Shown: one piece after another, positions 9,350-19,644 of the stretch
Layout of the letters: each line of letters begins with the position of its first letter
Numbering within the stretch: the first letter of the stretch is position 1
DNA from: Acinetobacter tibetensis
GTDB lineage: Bacteria; Pseudomonadota; Gammaproteobacteria; Pseudomonadales; Moraxellaceae
Assembly (NCBI RefSeq): GCF_023824315.1
Contig: NZ_CP098732.1
Location: 496,001 to 560,000, forward strand
DNA length: 64,000 bases
Reading direction: 5' to 3'
The notes under the pieces: generated by a model
Databases searched by the model: none
What the model was told of the DNA's origin: nothing
Seen by the model: only the letters and a program-made list of their open reading frames with translations
Translations under genes and position numbers: made by a program

Positions 9350-12007
9350 ATGTTTGCAGAAAAGAAAATGATTCGACACATGCGTATTGCTATGCTGAGC
9401 TTGTTGGGGGCAACAGCATCGACTGGGGTTTTTGCTGATGCTTTGGTCATCAGTAACATGGCTGTGGGGGAATACAAAGAAGAAGGCTCTACTGTAGTTC
9501 AAGTGGCACGTTCCAACTTGGTTCAAACCACGGTGATTCCTGTGTATAACCTGAGTTTAAAGGATAATCGTACGGAATATGTACGCCCAGGTCAGGCGGT
9601 TTATTATCATCATGTTTTAACCAACACTGGGAACGAGCGTGATCTTTATAATTTGTTGGGCAGTCAAATTGCAGGGGGAAGTTTTACCCACAGTAATATT
9701 GAAATTTATTTAGATGCCGATCGAAATGGTGTTGCAGACAATAATACGCCGATTAGCCAATATAGCTTAAATGCTGGAGAGACAGTTGCACTGATTATTA
9801 AAGCAATGATCCCTTCATCAGCAGCCGTAAATAGCTTCGGTCAGATTCAACTCACAGCAACCTCTACACAACAACCCAGCCTGACTCAAAATAATATTGA
9901 TACATCACGAATCACTGATCAGGCGGTGCTAAATTTAACCAAGAGTTTTGATAAAACAAACGTCGTAAATGGTGATATTGCAACTGTCCGTTTAACCTAT
10001 TTCAATAACGGTAATAACAGCGGTGTAGTGAATATCAGCGACCTGCTGGATACGACTCAGTTGACCTATGTAGCAGGGAATGAAAACTGGAATGGACAGG
10101 CACTTAACGCAGCGACCGGCAGTAATGACCCGACAGGGATCAACTACTATCTCGATAGCGATGGTAAAACCATTCGTGCACAGATCAGCAATGTGCCTGC
10201 AAATGCGCAAGGCTATATTGAGTTCCGTGTTCGTGTGGTGCGTACAGCACCTGGCGAAATTCCAAACTTGGCCAATATGGACTACGACCATGACGGTCTT
10301 TCCACCACTGCAAATTTAACCACACAGTCGAACACTGCGGTATTAAGCATTAAGCCAATCTATGGGGTGGTGATTAATGCTGCCGAAAATAGTGTGAGTG
10401 GTAATGATTTACTAGAAAAATTAGGGATAAGTAATGGTGGTACGGTTCTTTTTGAAAACTACGTTTGGAATACAGGAACGGTAGCAGATCGGTTCAATTT
10501 AACGTTTAACAGCCATAATTTACCGACAGGTAGTGTATTGGAATTCTATCGTGCAGATGGCGTGACCCCATTATTTGATACCAATAATGACGGCATTATT
10601 GATACAGGGACGCTTGAAGCAGGCGCTAAACTTCCGATTATTGTGAAGGTCACCTTCCCAGTAGATTATGTGGATACAGCCAACACAATTTACAATATCG
10701 TTCCTAAGGCGCAATCGATTACTGATAACACCAAAACAGATACGGTACAAGATCGGACTTCTCTCATTCAAAGTACTGCTTCTCGCCTAGTTGACCTGAT
10801 CAATAGTCCAGAAGCTACGGCAAATGGTATGGGAAATGGCAATGTGTCCAATGGTGGTTCGCCGTGGAAAACCTTAGCAGGGGGAAATAACCAAACAGTA
10901 GTGTTCCCACTTACGGTGCGTCATACAGGTCAAGCGACCACATATAACTTTAGTGCCGATGCGGATAATAATTTTACGACAGTCGCATTGCCTCCTGAAA
11001 TTAGTTCAGTCCGTTATTTCTCGACAGCAACGACAAACTGTTCAGTACTTGGGGCAGAAATCTCTTCAACTCGTTTGTTAGATAATGATGAATCGCAGCT
11101 TTATTGCGCCGTGGTGGAAATTCGTGCAGATGCTCAAAGCACAAGTCAACCAATTCCGATTTATTTTAAAGTCGCTTCTTCAAATCTCGTTACGTCAGCA
11201 CCAAGTAATGGTTATGACGTAATCCAGAATGCCATCACGATTAACTCAAATGCGAGTCAAGGTGGAGTGAGTTTAGAGCCTGATTTGCGTGGGCAAATTG
11301 CGCCGGGCGGCAGTATTGTTTATAGCCATAGCCTAAAGCCGTGGGGAACTTCGGTATTGTCTGCAACGGACAGTTTAAGCATTGCCAATGATCGAACAGG
11401 TTTTACCACGACGCTTTACTACGATGCCAATAATGATGGGCAGTTAGATGCTTCTGATCCGATGATTCAGAATTTATCAGTTGTAAATAGTTCTATTTTA
11501 AGCAGCAAAGCGCCTATTCGTATCTTTAATAAAGTTGAAAATACCGCGTATAACACTGTTGGAGTCGTGAATACTTCCATCATTAGCCTAAAAAATAGTG
11601 CTGGGACGATATTAGATACGGCAACAGACATTACAACTATAACCACTGCGCCAGTCCGTTTGAGTAAGTTGCAAGCTAAAGATAATAATTGTGATGGTGT
11701 CGCGGATAGTGCGTATACCTCAAATGTCTTGCCGATCACGCGTAATGCAGATGGTTCAGGACAATGTGTTCTGTATCAATTAACCGTGAAGAATTTGGGT
11801 GCTTCGGCCATTGGTCGATTTAATTTTTATGATTACACGCCTGAAGCGATGGTCATGAGTAAAGCACCAAGTTGTAGTACATGTGAATCTGGTTCGCTTA
11901 GTGCACCTGCACTGGGACAAACAGGTGCAATTAAAGCTTCTGTTGCAGCAATAAATAGTAATGAAAGCCATAGCTTAGAGTTTGGAGTGAAGTATGTGGG
12001 GAACTAA
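9350..12007 (+). CDS. Secreted DUF11-repeat surface protein 2
   Basis: An 885-aa paralogue of the preceding protein, 15 bp downstream. The signal peptide ends at STGVFA before DALVISNMAVGEY, the same N-terminal motif family. Repeat phrases match position by position: HHVLTNTGNERDLY, FENYVWNTGTVADRF, VYSHSLKPWG. Acidic loops occur near residues 122 (DADRNGVAD), 410 (DTNNDGIID) and 692 (DANNDGQLD), almost exactly as in protein 1. The final ~190 residues form the shared C-terminal module with the cysteine pair (NNCDGVAD, GQCVLYQLTVKN), ending LEFGVKYVGN. ATG 9368 or 9380 would give a shorter signal peptide and cannot be excluded. Secretion is inferred from the signal peptide; function is unknown. 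Confidence 0.82.
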   Translation: MFAEKKMIRHMRIAMLSLLGATASTGVFADALVISNMAVGEYKEEGSTVVQVARSNLVQTTVIPVYNLSLKDNRTEYVRPGQAVYYHHVLTNTGNERDLYNLLGSQIAGGSFTHSNIEIYLDADRNGVADNNTPISQYSLNAGETVALIIKAMIPSSAAVNSFGQIQLTATSTQQPSLTQNNIDTSRITDQAVLNLTKSFDKTNVVNGDIATVRLTYFNNGNNSGVVNISDLLDTTQLTYVAGNENWNGQALNAATGSNDPTGINYYLDSDGKTIRAQISNVPANAQGYIEFRVRVVRTAPGEIPNLANMDYDHDGLSTTANLTTQSNTAVLSIKPIYGVVINAAENSVSGNDLLEKLGISNGGTVLFENYVWNTGTVADRFNLTFNSHNLPTGSVLEFYRADGVTPLFDTNNDGIIDTGTLEAGAKLPIIVKVTFPVDYVDTANTIYNIVPKAQSITDNTKTDTVQDRTSLIQSTASRLVDLINSPEATANGMGNGNVSNGGSPWKTLAGGNNQTVVFPLTVRHTGQATTYNFSADADNNFTTVALPPEISSVRYFSTATTNCSVLGAEISSTRLLDNDESQLYCAVVEIRADAQSTSQPIPIYFKVASSNLVTSAPSNGYDVIQNAITINSNASQGGVSLEPDLRGQIAPGGSIVYSHSLKPWGTSVLSATDSLSIANDRTGFTTTLYYDANNDGQLDASDPMIQNLSVVNSSILSSKAPIRIFNKVENTAYNTVGVVNTSIISLKNSAGTILDTATDITTITTAPVRLSKLQAKDNNCDGVADSAYTSNVLPITRNADGSGQCVLYQLTVKNLGASAIGRFNFYDYTPEAMVMSKAPSCSTCESGSLSAPALGQTGAIKASVAAINSNESHSLEFGVKYVGN

Positions 12008-15000
12008 TAAACATCCAAATAATCGTCTTGTTGGAAATTTACAGATGCTTAAACTCATGCAAATACTTAGTTCTTTATTGATATTCATTACGAGTTTATT
12101 GTTTGCCTCACTTGTAAGTGCTGCAACACCTACACTTGAGATTATGTCTAATTCCTATACGGGAATGCCTAATGTGGGAGCGACGACATCAGCTCAAAGA
12201 AATACATATGTCTTCAATATCAATAACCCAAATGATAATTCGGGGACGTTAAATTATTTCCCAAGAATTAACGTGGATTATACATTAACTAACCAACAGT
12301 ATGATTCAAATAACAACCCTGCCCTTTTTTTTGGTGTAACCAATCTTACAGTTTTCCCAAAACTAGTTGATCAGGGAAGTCCAAGTAATTCCCATTTTTC
12401 TTCAACACGCACATTACCGGGGCAAGGTATTGATGTAAATTCAAACCACGGTTTACGAATGACAGCAGATACAAGTAAGTTTCTGGGTAGTCCAGCCAAT
12501 ACGGCTAATGTAAATGGAGGATTGGGATATCAAGTAGGAGAAGTCACTTTAACGTGGGATAGGCCTGTTAGAAATCCAGTGATTAATATATCAGGCTTAG
12601 GCGCTGTCCGTACATTAACGAGTACTGGTGAAATTTTGTTAGGGATGTCTGCCCAGTTTAAACTAACTACTACCACAAATATTAGCAGTGTATATGCGTT
12701 ATCTGGTGTAAATTTCTCTGTAACCAATAATGGCGAGATAAGAAATACATCTTCGGTACTGGGAGCGAGCGCGTCAAATGGTGGAGCTAGTGGTAGTATT
12801 CAGGTTTTAACATCTGCACCTATTACAGTTCTAAAATTTAATGTTTATTTTAGAACAGACCGAACTGCTGGGGTAATTACAGAAAGCTCAACAACAGGTA
12901 CTGCATTGCAGGATGCTTTTGTCTTTAGTAGTTCTAGTGTCGACTCTATGGTTGGGGATTTGGTGGTTTCAAAAACTAATGCCACAACCCAAGTCTATTC
13001 TGGTGCTACAACTACTTATACAGTACGCGTCACCAATAATGGTCCAGATACTTATACAGGAACATTACTCAAGGATGTAGTCGGGGCAGGGTTAACTGCG
13101 ACAGCTGTTGCCTGTAGTACAGTTGCGAGCAATAAATGTACCACCGCCCCAGCTTTAAGTAGTCTAGGCTCGATTGATACTGGTGCCTTAGCTGTTGGCG
13201 AATTCTATGAAATTTTAGTGACCACACGTGTGAATGCTGCGGCAGGCAGTACGGTAACAAATACAGCGACAGTTGAACTACCAACACTTGGTTCATCAAC
13301 AGGGGTAAGTTGTACAACCTTAAATGCAAATGGTATTACACGTTCATTTAACTCAACTACAGGTGCATGCACCACAGCAGACCAAGATACTGTACTTGCT
13401 TCTGCTGACCTAGAAGTCTCAAAAACATCACATAAAACGACATACGATACAGGCGATGTTGTTAAATACACGATTAAAGCTTGGAATAATGGCGCATTGG
13501 CAGTTACCGATGCGAAATTAACAGATGTCGTTCCAACCAATATTTCGGGTTTGAGTTGGACTTGTACCAAATATGGTACGGCCGTTTGCCCAACATCTAC
13601 AAATATGGCCACTTCAGAAAGTAGCAATAGTTTAACTGCGACTGGGTTGAGCTTGCCAGCAAATGGGAAAGATGTAAATTATTTAGAGTTCACTATAACA
13701 GGGTTGGCTTATAAAGCAGGTTCGGTGGCGAATACAGCATCAATTACAACGAGTGTTTTTGATCGGAACTCTACGAATAACAGTGCAACAGCCAATATGA
13801 CTATTGCACAAAATATGCCAATCGCCACAGGAAACACACAAAATCAGTGTTTATCTAGTCAAGCAGTCAATCTCGTTTCTAATACTGCATTTATTAGCTA
13901 TGACGCTGATAACACATTGACAGCTAAGAGTTATGATCTTAAAACAGCGGGGAGTAGTCCAAGCATACTTCCAAATACTGTGATGTATGGCACAGGAGCA
14001 AATGGTGCTTTAGAAGTAAAAGGTCGACTCAGTTGGTCTTATGGTAGCCCACGGAGTAATACGACTGGTGTGACTATACGGGTGCTAGTGGATGGAGTTA
14101 TTTATGCAGTATTGGTTACACCAGGAAAAAGCTCAAACAATACAGCAACTTTCAATGCATTGAATGGTGCACAGGTAGTTGAAACAGAATATGCTTTGAC
14201 TTCTTATCAAGCAGACCCAGAGTCAATTAATTTTACAATTACATTACCGACGACGGTTACGAGTGTAAAAGTTGTAAGCACAGAGTTTCAGAGTTATGCT
14301 AGTTCTGGTGTCGCAGGTGATGATATTGGTATTGGCTTAAATGAAGTCAATGCCTGTTTAAAGCCAACATTTGCAATGAACAAAGTGTCTGAAAATGGCA
14401 CAGACAGCTTCAACTTTAGTGCTTTTACCAACTTGAGCAATGCCAATGCTGAAACCATTACCAGTGGTGAAGTGGTCACAACAGTAGTTGGGGCTGCACA
14501 ATCGGTTCGTTTAAAGAAAAGTACATCCCCCGTTGAGCAAGGCTCATTATTGGCTTATGCAACACCAAACACAGCCATCAGTTTTACTGAATCGACATCG
14601 ACTTTATATTCACTTAAAAGTATTGAATGTACAGATACCAATGCAGCCATTTCAGGAAATAGTACTGCAAATTTGGGGGGCGTAAATGGTTTGACCCAAA
14701 CTATACCGGCAGCGAATGTGAAATTTGCCGCTAAACTGGTTTGTCGCGTGACCAACAGTAAAAAAGCAGGTTATGTATTTTCGGGGCGGGTGTTTAACGA
14801 TAACAGCGGTACAACTTCAGATGTTTCCAAGGCGTATAACGCGATTGTAGATGCAGGTGAAGTGGGAATTGCAGGGAGTGTTGTTGAACTGCAAGATTGT
14901 AGCAGTAAGGCCATTTTGGCTTCTGCAACCAGCAATGCCAATGGTGATTTTAAAATTCAAACCTTAGATGACGTATTTGCTGGGCGAAGTAATGTTTGTT

Positions 15001-15875
15001 TGGTACAGCGTAATTTGACAGGTTTTGATTCGGTGAGTTCTGCAAAAGCCAGTAGCGTGACAGCGACAGCCGACACCAGTAATGACTTCTTTACCATTCC
15101 TAAAGCTGCAAATGTGACTAGCTATGATGGTTTCTTGTTTGGTGATGCCGAGTTGCAGTTGGTCTTAACGCAAAATGGACAAAAAACTATTGTGGCAGGT
15201 GATGTGGTGGATTATCCACATGAGCTTAGTGCAAAAAGTGTCATGAATGCGCTGAATTTAACGGAAACCAAAGAGCAACAACCTGCAAACAGTCAGCCTT
15301 GGCAGAGTTTGGTTTACGTAGATAGCAACTGTAATGCACAGTTAGATCAAGGTGAGAATTTGTTCACCAGTCGCGTATTAAAAGCCAATGAAAAAATTTG
15401 TTTGATTCAGCGAGTAAATTCACCTACTACGGCACAAGGTGGTGATCGCTTTATTGCGAGCTTCAAGGTCAATGGCAAGGCGACTTATACCGCTGCGACG
15501 ACCAAGGAAAGTAATAGTGTGAATGATATTACAACGATTGGCACAGCAGGTCTCAATATGAGCAAACTGGTGCGAAAAACATCTGCATGCCCTGCACCGA
15601 GCAATGATTCAACGCCGTTTACTGTAACGAACCAAGCTGCAAAAGGCGATTATTTGGAATATCAAATCACCTATACCAATAATTCAAATAAAAACTTGGT
15701 TGATATTGTCCTTAAAGACAGTGTTCCATTAGGAACAGTTTATGGAGCCATGTCTTGCAGTGTTTCAGGATGTCAAACTCAAGAAAGTTCAGGACAGTTA
15801 ATCTGGACAATTCCGGGTGTATTGGCGCCTAAGCAAAAGGAGCAAGTCGGGTTCTGCGTGCGGATTCCAAACTAG
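11994..15875 (+). CDS. Large secreted DUF11/SdrD-type repeat protein
   Basis: A 1293-aa exported protein whose start overlaps the previous gene by 14 bp, which suggests translational coupling. A GGAG site lies just before ATG 11994. ATG 12045 would give a more typical signal peptide (MLKLMQILSSLL... ending LVSA before ATPTLEI). The first ~300 mature residues are unlike the paralogues and rich in Ser, Thr and Asn. Then come DUF11 repeats (LVVSKTNATTQVYSGATTTYTVRVTNNGPDTY near 320-440; LEVSKTSHKTTYDTGDVVKYTIKAWNNG near 470-600). A SdrD-B-like segment follows near 925-985 (YVFSGRVFNDNSG, DAGEVGIAGSVVELQD). The C-terminal ~185 residues match the shared module, with an acidic loop at about 1110 (DSNCNAQLD). 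Last gene before a strong terminator. Confidence 0.82.
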   Translation: MWGTNKHPNNRLVGNLQMLKLMQILSSLLIFITSLLFASLVSAATPTLEIMSNSYTGMPNVGATTSAQRNTYVFNINNPNDNSGTLNYFPRINVDYTLTNQQYDSNNNPALFFGVTNLTVFPKLVDQGSPSNSHFSSTRTLPGQGIDVNSNHGLRMTADTSKFLGSPANTANVNGGLGYQVGEVTLTWDRPVRNPVINISGLGAVRTLTSTGEILLGMSAQFKLTTTTNISSVYALSGVNFSVTNNGEIRNTSSVLGASASNGGASGSIQVLTSAPITVLKFNVYFRTDRTAGVITESSTTGTALQDAFVFSSSSVDSMVGDLVVSKTNATTQVYSGATTTYTVRVTNNGPDTYTGTLLKDVVGAGLTATAVACSTVASNKCTTAPALSSLGSIDTGALAVGEFYEILVTTRVNAAAGSTVTNTATVELPTLGSSTGVSCTTLNANGITRSFNSTTGACTTADQDTVLASADLEVSKTSHKTTYDTGDVVKYTIKAWNNGALAVTDAKLTDVVPTNISGLSWTCTKYGTAVCPTSTNMATSESSNSLTATGLSLPANGKDVNYLEFTITGLAYKAGSVANTASITTSVFDRNSTNNSATANMTIAQNMPIATGNTQNQCLSSQAVNLVSNTAFISYDADNTLTAKSYDLKTAGSSPSILPNTVMYGTGANGALEVKGRLSWSYGSPRSNTTGVTIRVLVDGVIYAVLVTPGKSSNNTATFNALNGAQVVETEYALTSYQADPESINFTITLPTTVTSVKVVSTEFQSYASSGVAGDDIGIGLNEVNACLKPTFAMNKVSENGTDSFNFSAFTNLSNANAETITSGEVVTTVVGAAQSVRLKKSTSPVEQGSLLAYATPNTAISFTESTSTLYSLKSIECTDTNAAISGNSTANLGGVNGLTQTIPAANVKFAAKLVCRVTNSKKAGYVFSGRVFNDNSGTTSDVSKAYNAIVDAGEVGIAGSVVELQDCSSKAILASATSNANGDFKIQTLDDVFAGRSNVCLVQRNLTGFDSVSSAKASSVTATADTSNDFFTIPKAANVTSYDGFLFGDAELQLVLTQNGQKTIVAGDVVDYPHELSAKSVMNALNLTETKEQQPANSQPWQSLVYVDSNCNAQLDQGENLFTSRVLKANEKICLIQRVNSPTTAQGGDRFIASFKVNGKATYTAATTKESNSVNDITTIGTAGLNMSKLVRKTSACPAPSNDSTPFTVTNQAAKGDYLEYQITYTNNSNKNLVDIVLKDSVPLGTVYGAMSCSVSGCQTQESSGQLIWTIPGVLAPKQKEQVGFCVRIPN

Positions 15876-15895
15876 TTTTGATTTTGGGTAAATAC

Positions 15896-15935
15896 AATAA
15901 GGTCGGGTCATTTTATGGAGCCGACCTTATTTTTT
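15896..15935 (+). terminator. Terminator closing the first surface-protein operon
   Basis: A perfect 11-bp stem AATAAGGTCGG / CCGACCTTATT is followed by TTTTT, 20 bp after the stop of the 1293-aa gene. Confidence 0.9.
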
Positions 15936-16355
15936 CTGTTAGATTTGCTATGTAAAATATTCAATGCATTGCTTGAAGCGGTCAGATGAGTTGAAACTAC
16001 CAGAGTTGTGCCAAAATTAATTTAAAATAAACAATAAAAACAAATGCTTAATTTTTGATAATACTTCAATTCCCCTCTGAAAATAATTGAATCATCACGA
16101 TTAGTTTCACATTGTTTCTTTGTGTAAGGTCACTGTTTTTATGAAAATTGATGATAAACAGTCATTTATTTCAAATATTGTAAACTTATATAAATAAATT
16201 TAAAAATCAAGAGTGAACCAGTTAACATTTTTTTTATAAAATGTATGGTGATGCGTTTGTTTTTTGTTTAATATTGCTTTGAGCTTTGCAACATTAATTT
16301 ACTTAAATGTGATTAATGTCGCAAATATGTGCATTGGGTTGCAGTGGATAAAATC
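15936..16355. other. Intergenic region between the two surface-protein gene sets
   Basis: About 420 bp of AT-rich sequence without a gene. It must carry the promoter of the second gene set. Many A/T tracts are present (16140-16310), but no clear -35/-10 pair can be chosen. Confidence 0.45.
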
Positions 16356-16847
16356 ATGTTAAACAAAAGAACTACGCTGAAAAAATTGATGATGGGTTTA
16401 ATGCTTGCAGGGGGGGCTGCTCATGGAATGGCTGCCGCTACGACATCAAATGAGCCTGTATCAATTCAGTTAAAAGCATTCAAAAAAGTTGTAGACAGTA
16501 AAGGGAATGCACAGTTTCAAGCTGCAAACTCAATCAAGCCTCAAGATGTGATCGAGTATCGTGCGACTTATACCAACAACACGACACACAGCATTAAAAG
16601 TTTAAAAGCAACCTTACCAATTCCAGCAGATACTCAATATTTAGGCAACAGCCTGCCTTCAGGCGCACTTGCCAGTACAGATGGCGTTAACTTTGCTGCG
16701 ATGCCATTAAAGAAAAAAGTAGATGGAAAACTCGTCAACGTTCCACTCAAGGAATATCGCGCTTTACAGTGGCAAATCATGGAATTACCTGCCAAGAAAA
16801 CAGTAACTGTTAGTGCGCAAGCCAAAGTAAATGCATCAAACGATTAA
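16356..16847 (+). CDS. Small secreted single-module DUF11-like protein
   Basis: A 163-aa exported protein. The signal peptide (MLNKRTTLKKLMMGLMLAGGAAHGMAA) precedes one domain that matches the closing DUF11-like module of the large neighbours: VIEYRATYTNNTTHSIKSLKATLPIPADTQYL, then ALQWQIMELPAKKTVTVSAQAKV, comparable with the SLxP...FxVRV ends of the 885-1293-aa proteins. An in-frame GTG at 16329 would add nine residues, but ATG 16356 gives a proper signal sequence. It lies 46 bp upstream of the 906-aa paralogue. It could be a capping subunit, initiator or minor component of the same surface structure; that is inference. Confidence 0.72.
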   Translation: MLNKRTTLKKLMMGLMLAGGAAHGMAAATTSNEPVSIQLKAFKKVVDSKGNAQFQAANSIKPQDVIEYRATYTNNTTHSIKSLKATLPIPADTQYLGNSLPSGALASTDGVNFAAMPLKKKVDGKLVNVPLKEYRALQWQIMELPAKKTVTVSAQAKVNASND

Positions 16848-16893
16848 TTTCTAAATTTTATACACGTCATTTTGATGGGGTCGGGGGACTCTT

Positions 16894-19614
16894 ATGCCTA
16901 TGAATTTGAAGAACACAAAGCGAAATAGCCTTTATGTGTCAATTGCGACAATTTTAGGGGGCTTTGCTTTTTTCGCGACAGGTGCACATGCAGCAGCACC
17001 AGCCGCAGGAACAAACATTAGTAACATTGCAACAGCATCGTATGTAGATGGTACATCGACCACACGTACTGTGACGTCAAATGAAGTCAAAACGACTGTT
17101 TTACAGGTGGGTAGCTTCACACTCGAGCAAAACCGTACCGCAACTGCCAACCCGAATGGTGTCGTGACTTTATCGCACGTCTTGACCAATACAGGTAACG
17201 GAACGGATGAATTCACGCTGAATTTAGCCAACGTGGCTGGAGATAATTTTGATTTCTCCAACATTGCGATTTATTTAGATGCAAATAAAGATGGTGTGCC
17301 AGATAACGGTACGAATTTGGCAGGTCAAAAAGTTACCTTAAATGCTGGTGAGTCTGTAGGCTTGGTCGTGGTGGGTACAACTGCCGCAACAGCATCAGCA
17401 GGTAATTCTGGTCAATTAGAACTGTCTGCCGCAAGTACTTATATTACTGTCGTAGCGGACAAGACCAAGAAGAATACTGACACCGTAACGATTGTTACTG
17501 GTGCGGTCATTCAAGTGACGAAGTCTGCCAATGTAACCGCCGTTGCACGTGGCGATACCGTGACTTATGAATTGACTTATAAAAATACGGGTAATTCCGA
17601 TGCAGCCAATCTAACCATTGAAGATATTTTACCTTCAGGTGTGACCTATGTTGCAGGTTCAGCACGTTGGAGCGGTCAGACCGCGGCATTGACCGATGCG
17701 ACGGGTGATGAAGCGGCAGCAGCGGCGAAGTACGAATTTACCAATGGTAAAGTTCAGTTAGTTCTTGCTTCTGTAGTGCGTAACAGTACCGGCAAGTTAA
17801 CCTTTCAAGTGACGGTAGATAGTGCTGCTCCTGCAGGAAAAATTACCAACATCGCGACATTTGACCCAGATGGTCCAGGTAATGAGACGTCTCAACCAAC
17901 CAACCCGTATGATGTAACTGTACAGTCTACGTATACGGGTACCATCAACGATAACGCAAGCGATACTTATTCGGATGCGCAAAAAACAAGTGATCCTACT
18001 AAGAATGACTTGATCGAAACAACAGCAGTACAAGGTTCCCCAGTTTTATTTGGGGCATCAAGCTCTACAGAAGATATTTGGATTCACAACCTTGGTAATG
18101 TCGCTGAAACCTATAACATTACAGTTAATAAATCGGCACTGCCTGCGGGTTCTATTGTTGAGTTATTAAAGTCAGATGGTAATACACCGTTAACCGATAC
18201 CAATGGTGATGCGAGTGTGGACAGTGGTCCATTGGCTTCAGGTGGTCACCTTGAAATCTCTGCACGTATTACGTTACCAAATGGTTATACAGGCCCAATT
18301 ACAGCATCTGGTCTGGACACAATCTTAACTATTACACCAGTGCACGCGCCTGCATCTTCAGATACTGTGACTTTAAGAATTAGCAATATCACAGCGTCAA
18401 AAGTCGATTTGAGCAATGGTAAAGGGAATAAAAACTATACGGAAGATGATACGGGCTTAACCGGTGAAGGGGAATACGTTTCAGGTAATGTGGTAACCAC
18501 GGTAACAACTAAACCTGGCGTTGCGGCGACCTTCCCAATTGCTATAACGAATTACGGTTCAACATCGGACAACTATAACTTTGGTACTGAACAAGCATTA
18601 CCATCGGGTTGGACTGTTGAATACTTTGTTGCCGATGCCAATGGTGTTTGTTCAGCAACGAAAGTGACCAATACGGGTGCAATTCAGCCAAATACAACGG
18701 CGTATTTCTGTGCCAAGGTGACTCCATCTACAGATGCAACACCTGCCAATAGCCAAGATATCGTCTTCACCATTAATTCGCCTGCAACAGGTTTAACAGA
18801 CAAGATGAAAGATCACTTGACTGTAGAAGCCGTACGTGGACTTTCATTCTTGGCGGATCAACAAGGTCAGGTCGCACCGGGTGGTACGATTGTCTATAAA
18901 CATACCTTAACCAACAACGGTAACGTTGTAGAGGGTATTGCTGATGGAACATTACCGATCAGCATTACACATGACCCTGCAACTAATGGTTTTGTGACTT
19001 CTGTTTATGTGGATAAAAACAACAACGGTATTGCAGACACGGATGAGTTGGTTACTGATATTCAGAACCTTAACAAGTGGTTAATTGCAACCAATGCTGC
19101 AGATGGTCTTTCTCCAAAAGAAAGTATCAATATCTTGGTTAAAGTTGAAGCACCAAGTAATGCAACAGCGGGTCAAGCCGATTTGTCAATTGTGACGGTT
19201 ACACCGACTGGCGCATTAAATGGTACGGCTGCTCCTGCTGCTGTCACTGTGACAGATAAAACCACAGTCAACATTGGTCAAGTCCGTCTGGAAAAAATGC
19301 AAGCACTAGATGCAGCATGTGACGGAACACCAGATGGTGGCTTTGGAACATCTACACTTCAGGCGAAACCAGGTGCTTGTATCATTTACCAAATTAAAGC
19401 GGTGAATGATGGTAATCAGGCAGTAACTAAAGTTGAGATTACCGATGCTGTACCAAGTTACACCACTCTAGGTTCGTCGCCTGCGGCTGCGCTAGAGCCA
19501 GTATCAAAAGGTACTGTGACCAATACGGCAAACAACTTGAAGTCATCTCAATTTGATTTGGCACCGTCTGAAACGGTGACGATGAAGTTCAGCGTTAAAG
19601 TTGATGCTCAATAA
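16894..19614 (+). CDS. Secreted DUF11-repeat surface protein 3
   Basis: A 906-aa paralogue of the 884- and 885-aa proteins. It has a strong GGGGTCGGGGG site before the ATG, a signal peptide ending ATGAHA, then AAPAAGTNISNIATASY. Repeat phrases are LSHVLTNTGNGTDEF, YELTYKNTGNSDAAN, DIWIHNLGNVAETY and VYKHTLTNNGNVVEG. Acidic loops occur near residues 129 (DANKDGVPD), 435 (DTNGDASVD) and 707 (DKNNNGIAD), the same order and spacing as in the two paralogues. The C-terminal module carries the cysteine pair (AACDGTPD, GACIIYQIKAVND) and ends MKFSVKVDAQ. The strong ribosome site suggests the major product of its operon. A hairpin separates it from the barrel gene downstream. Confidence 0.83.
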   Translation: MPMNLKNTKRNSLYVSIATILGGFAFFATGAHAAAPAAGTNISNIATASYVDGTSTTRTVTSNEVKTTVLQVGSFTLEQNRTATANPNGVVTLSHVLTNTGNGTDEFTLNLANVAGDNFDFSNIAIYLDANKDGVPDNGTNLAGQKVTLNAGESVGLVVVGTTAATASAGNSGQLELSAASTYITVVADKTKKNTDTVTIVTGAVIQVTKSANVTAVARGDTVTYELTYKNTGNSDAANLTIEDILPSGVTYVAGSARWSGQTAALTDATGDEAAAAAKYEFTNGKVQLVLASVVRNSTGKLTFQVTVDSAAPAGKITNIATFDPDGPGNETSQPTNPYDVTVQSTYTGTINDNASDTYSDAQKTSDPTKNDLIETTAVQGSPVLFGASSSTEDIWIHNLGNVAETYNITVNKSALPAGSIVELLKSDGNTPLTDTNGDASVDSGPLASGGHLEISARITLPNGYTGPITASGLDTILTITPVHAPASSDTVTLRISNITASKVDLSNGKGNKNYTEDDTGLTGEGEYVSGNVVTTVTTKPGVAATFPIAITNYGSTSDNYNFGTEQALPSGWTVEYFVADANGVCSATKVTNTGAIQPNTTAYFCAKVTPSTDATPANSQDIVFTINSPATGLTDKMKDHLTVEAVRGLSFLADQQGQVAPGGTIVYKHTLTNNGNVVEGIADGTLPISITHDPATNGFVTSVYVDKNNNGIADTDELVTDIQNLNKWLIATNAADGLSPKESINILVKVEAPSNATAGQADLSIVTVTPTGALNGTAAPAAVTVTDKTTVNIGQVRLEKMQALDAACDGTPDGGFGTSTLQAKPGACIIYQIKAVNDGNQAVTKVEITDAVPSYTTLGSSPAAALEPVSKGTVTNTANNLKSSQFDLAPSETVTMKFSVKVDAQ

Positions 19615-19644
19615 TTAAGTCAAAACATTAATAACTATTTGTGT

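Noticed and set aside
13205..13627. 140-codon antisense frame in the 1293-aa gene
   Set aside because: The Val/Ser/Thr-rich product is the expected reverse reading of a Thr/Ala-rich repeat protein, with no ribosome site.
6680..19614. Possible CRISPR or DNA tandem repeats in the repeat-protein genes
   Set aside because: The repeats are diverged at DNA level and recognisable only as protein motifs; there are no regular short direct repeats with spacers anywhere in the window.
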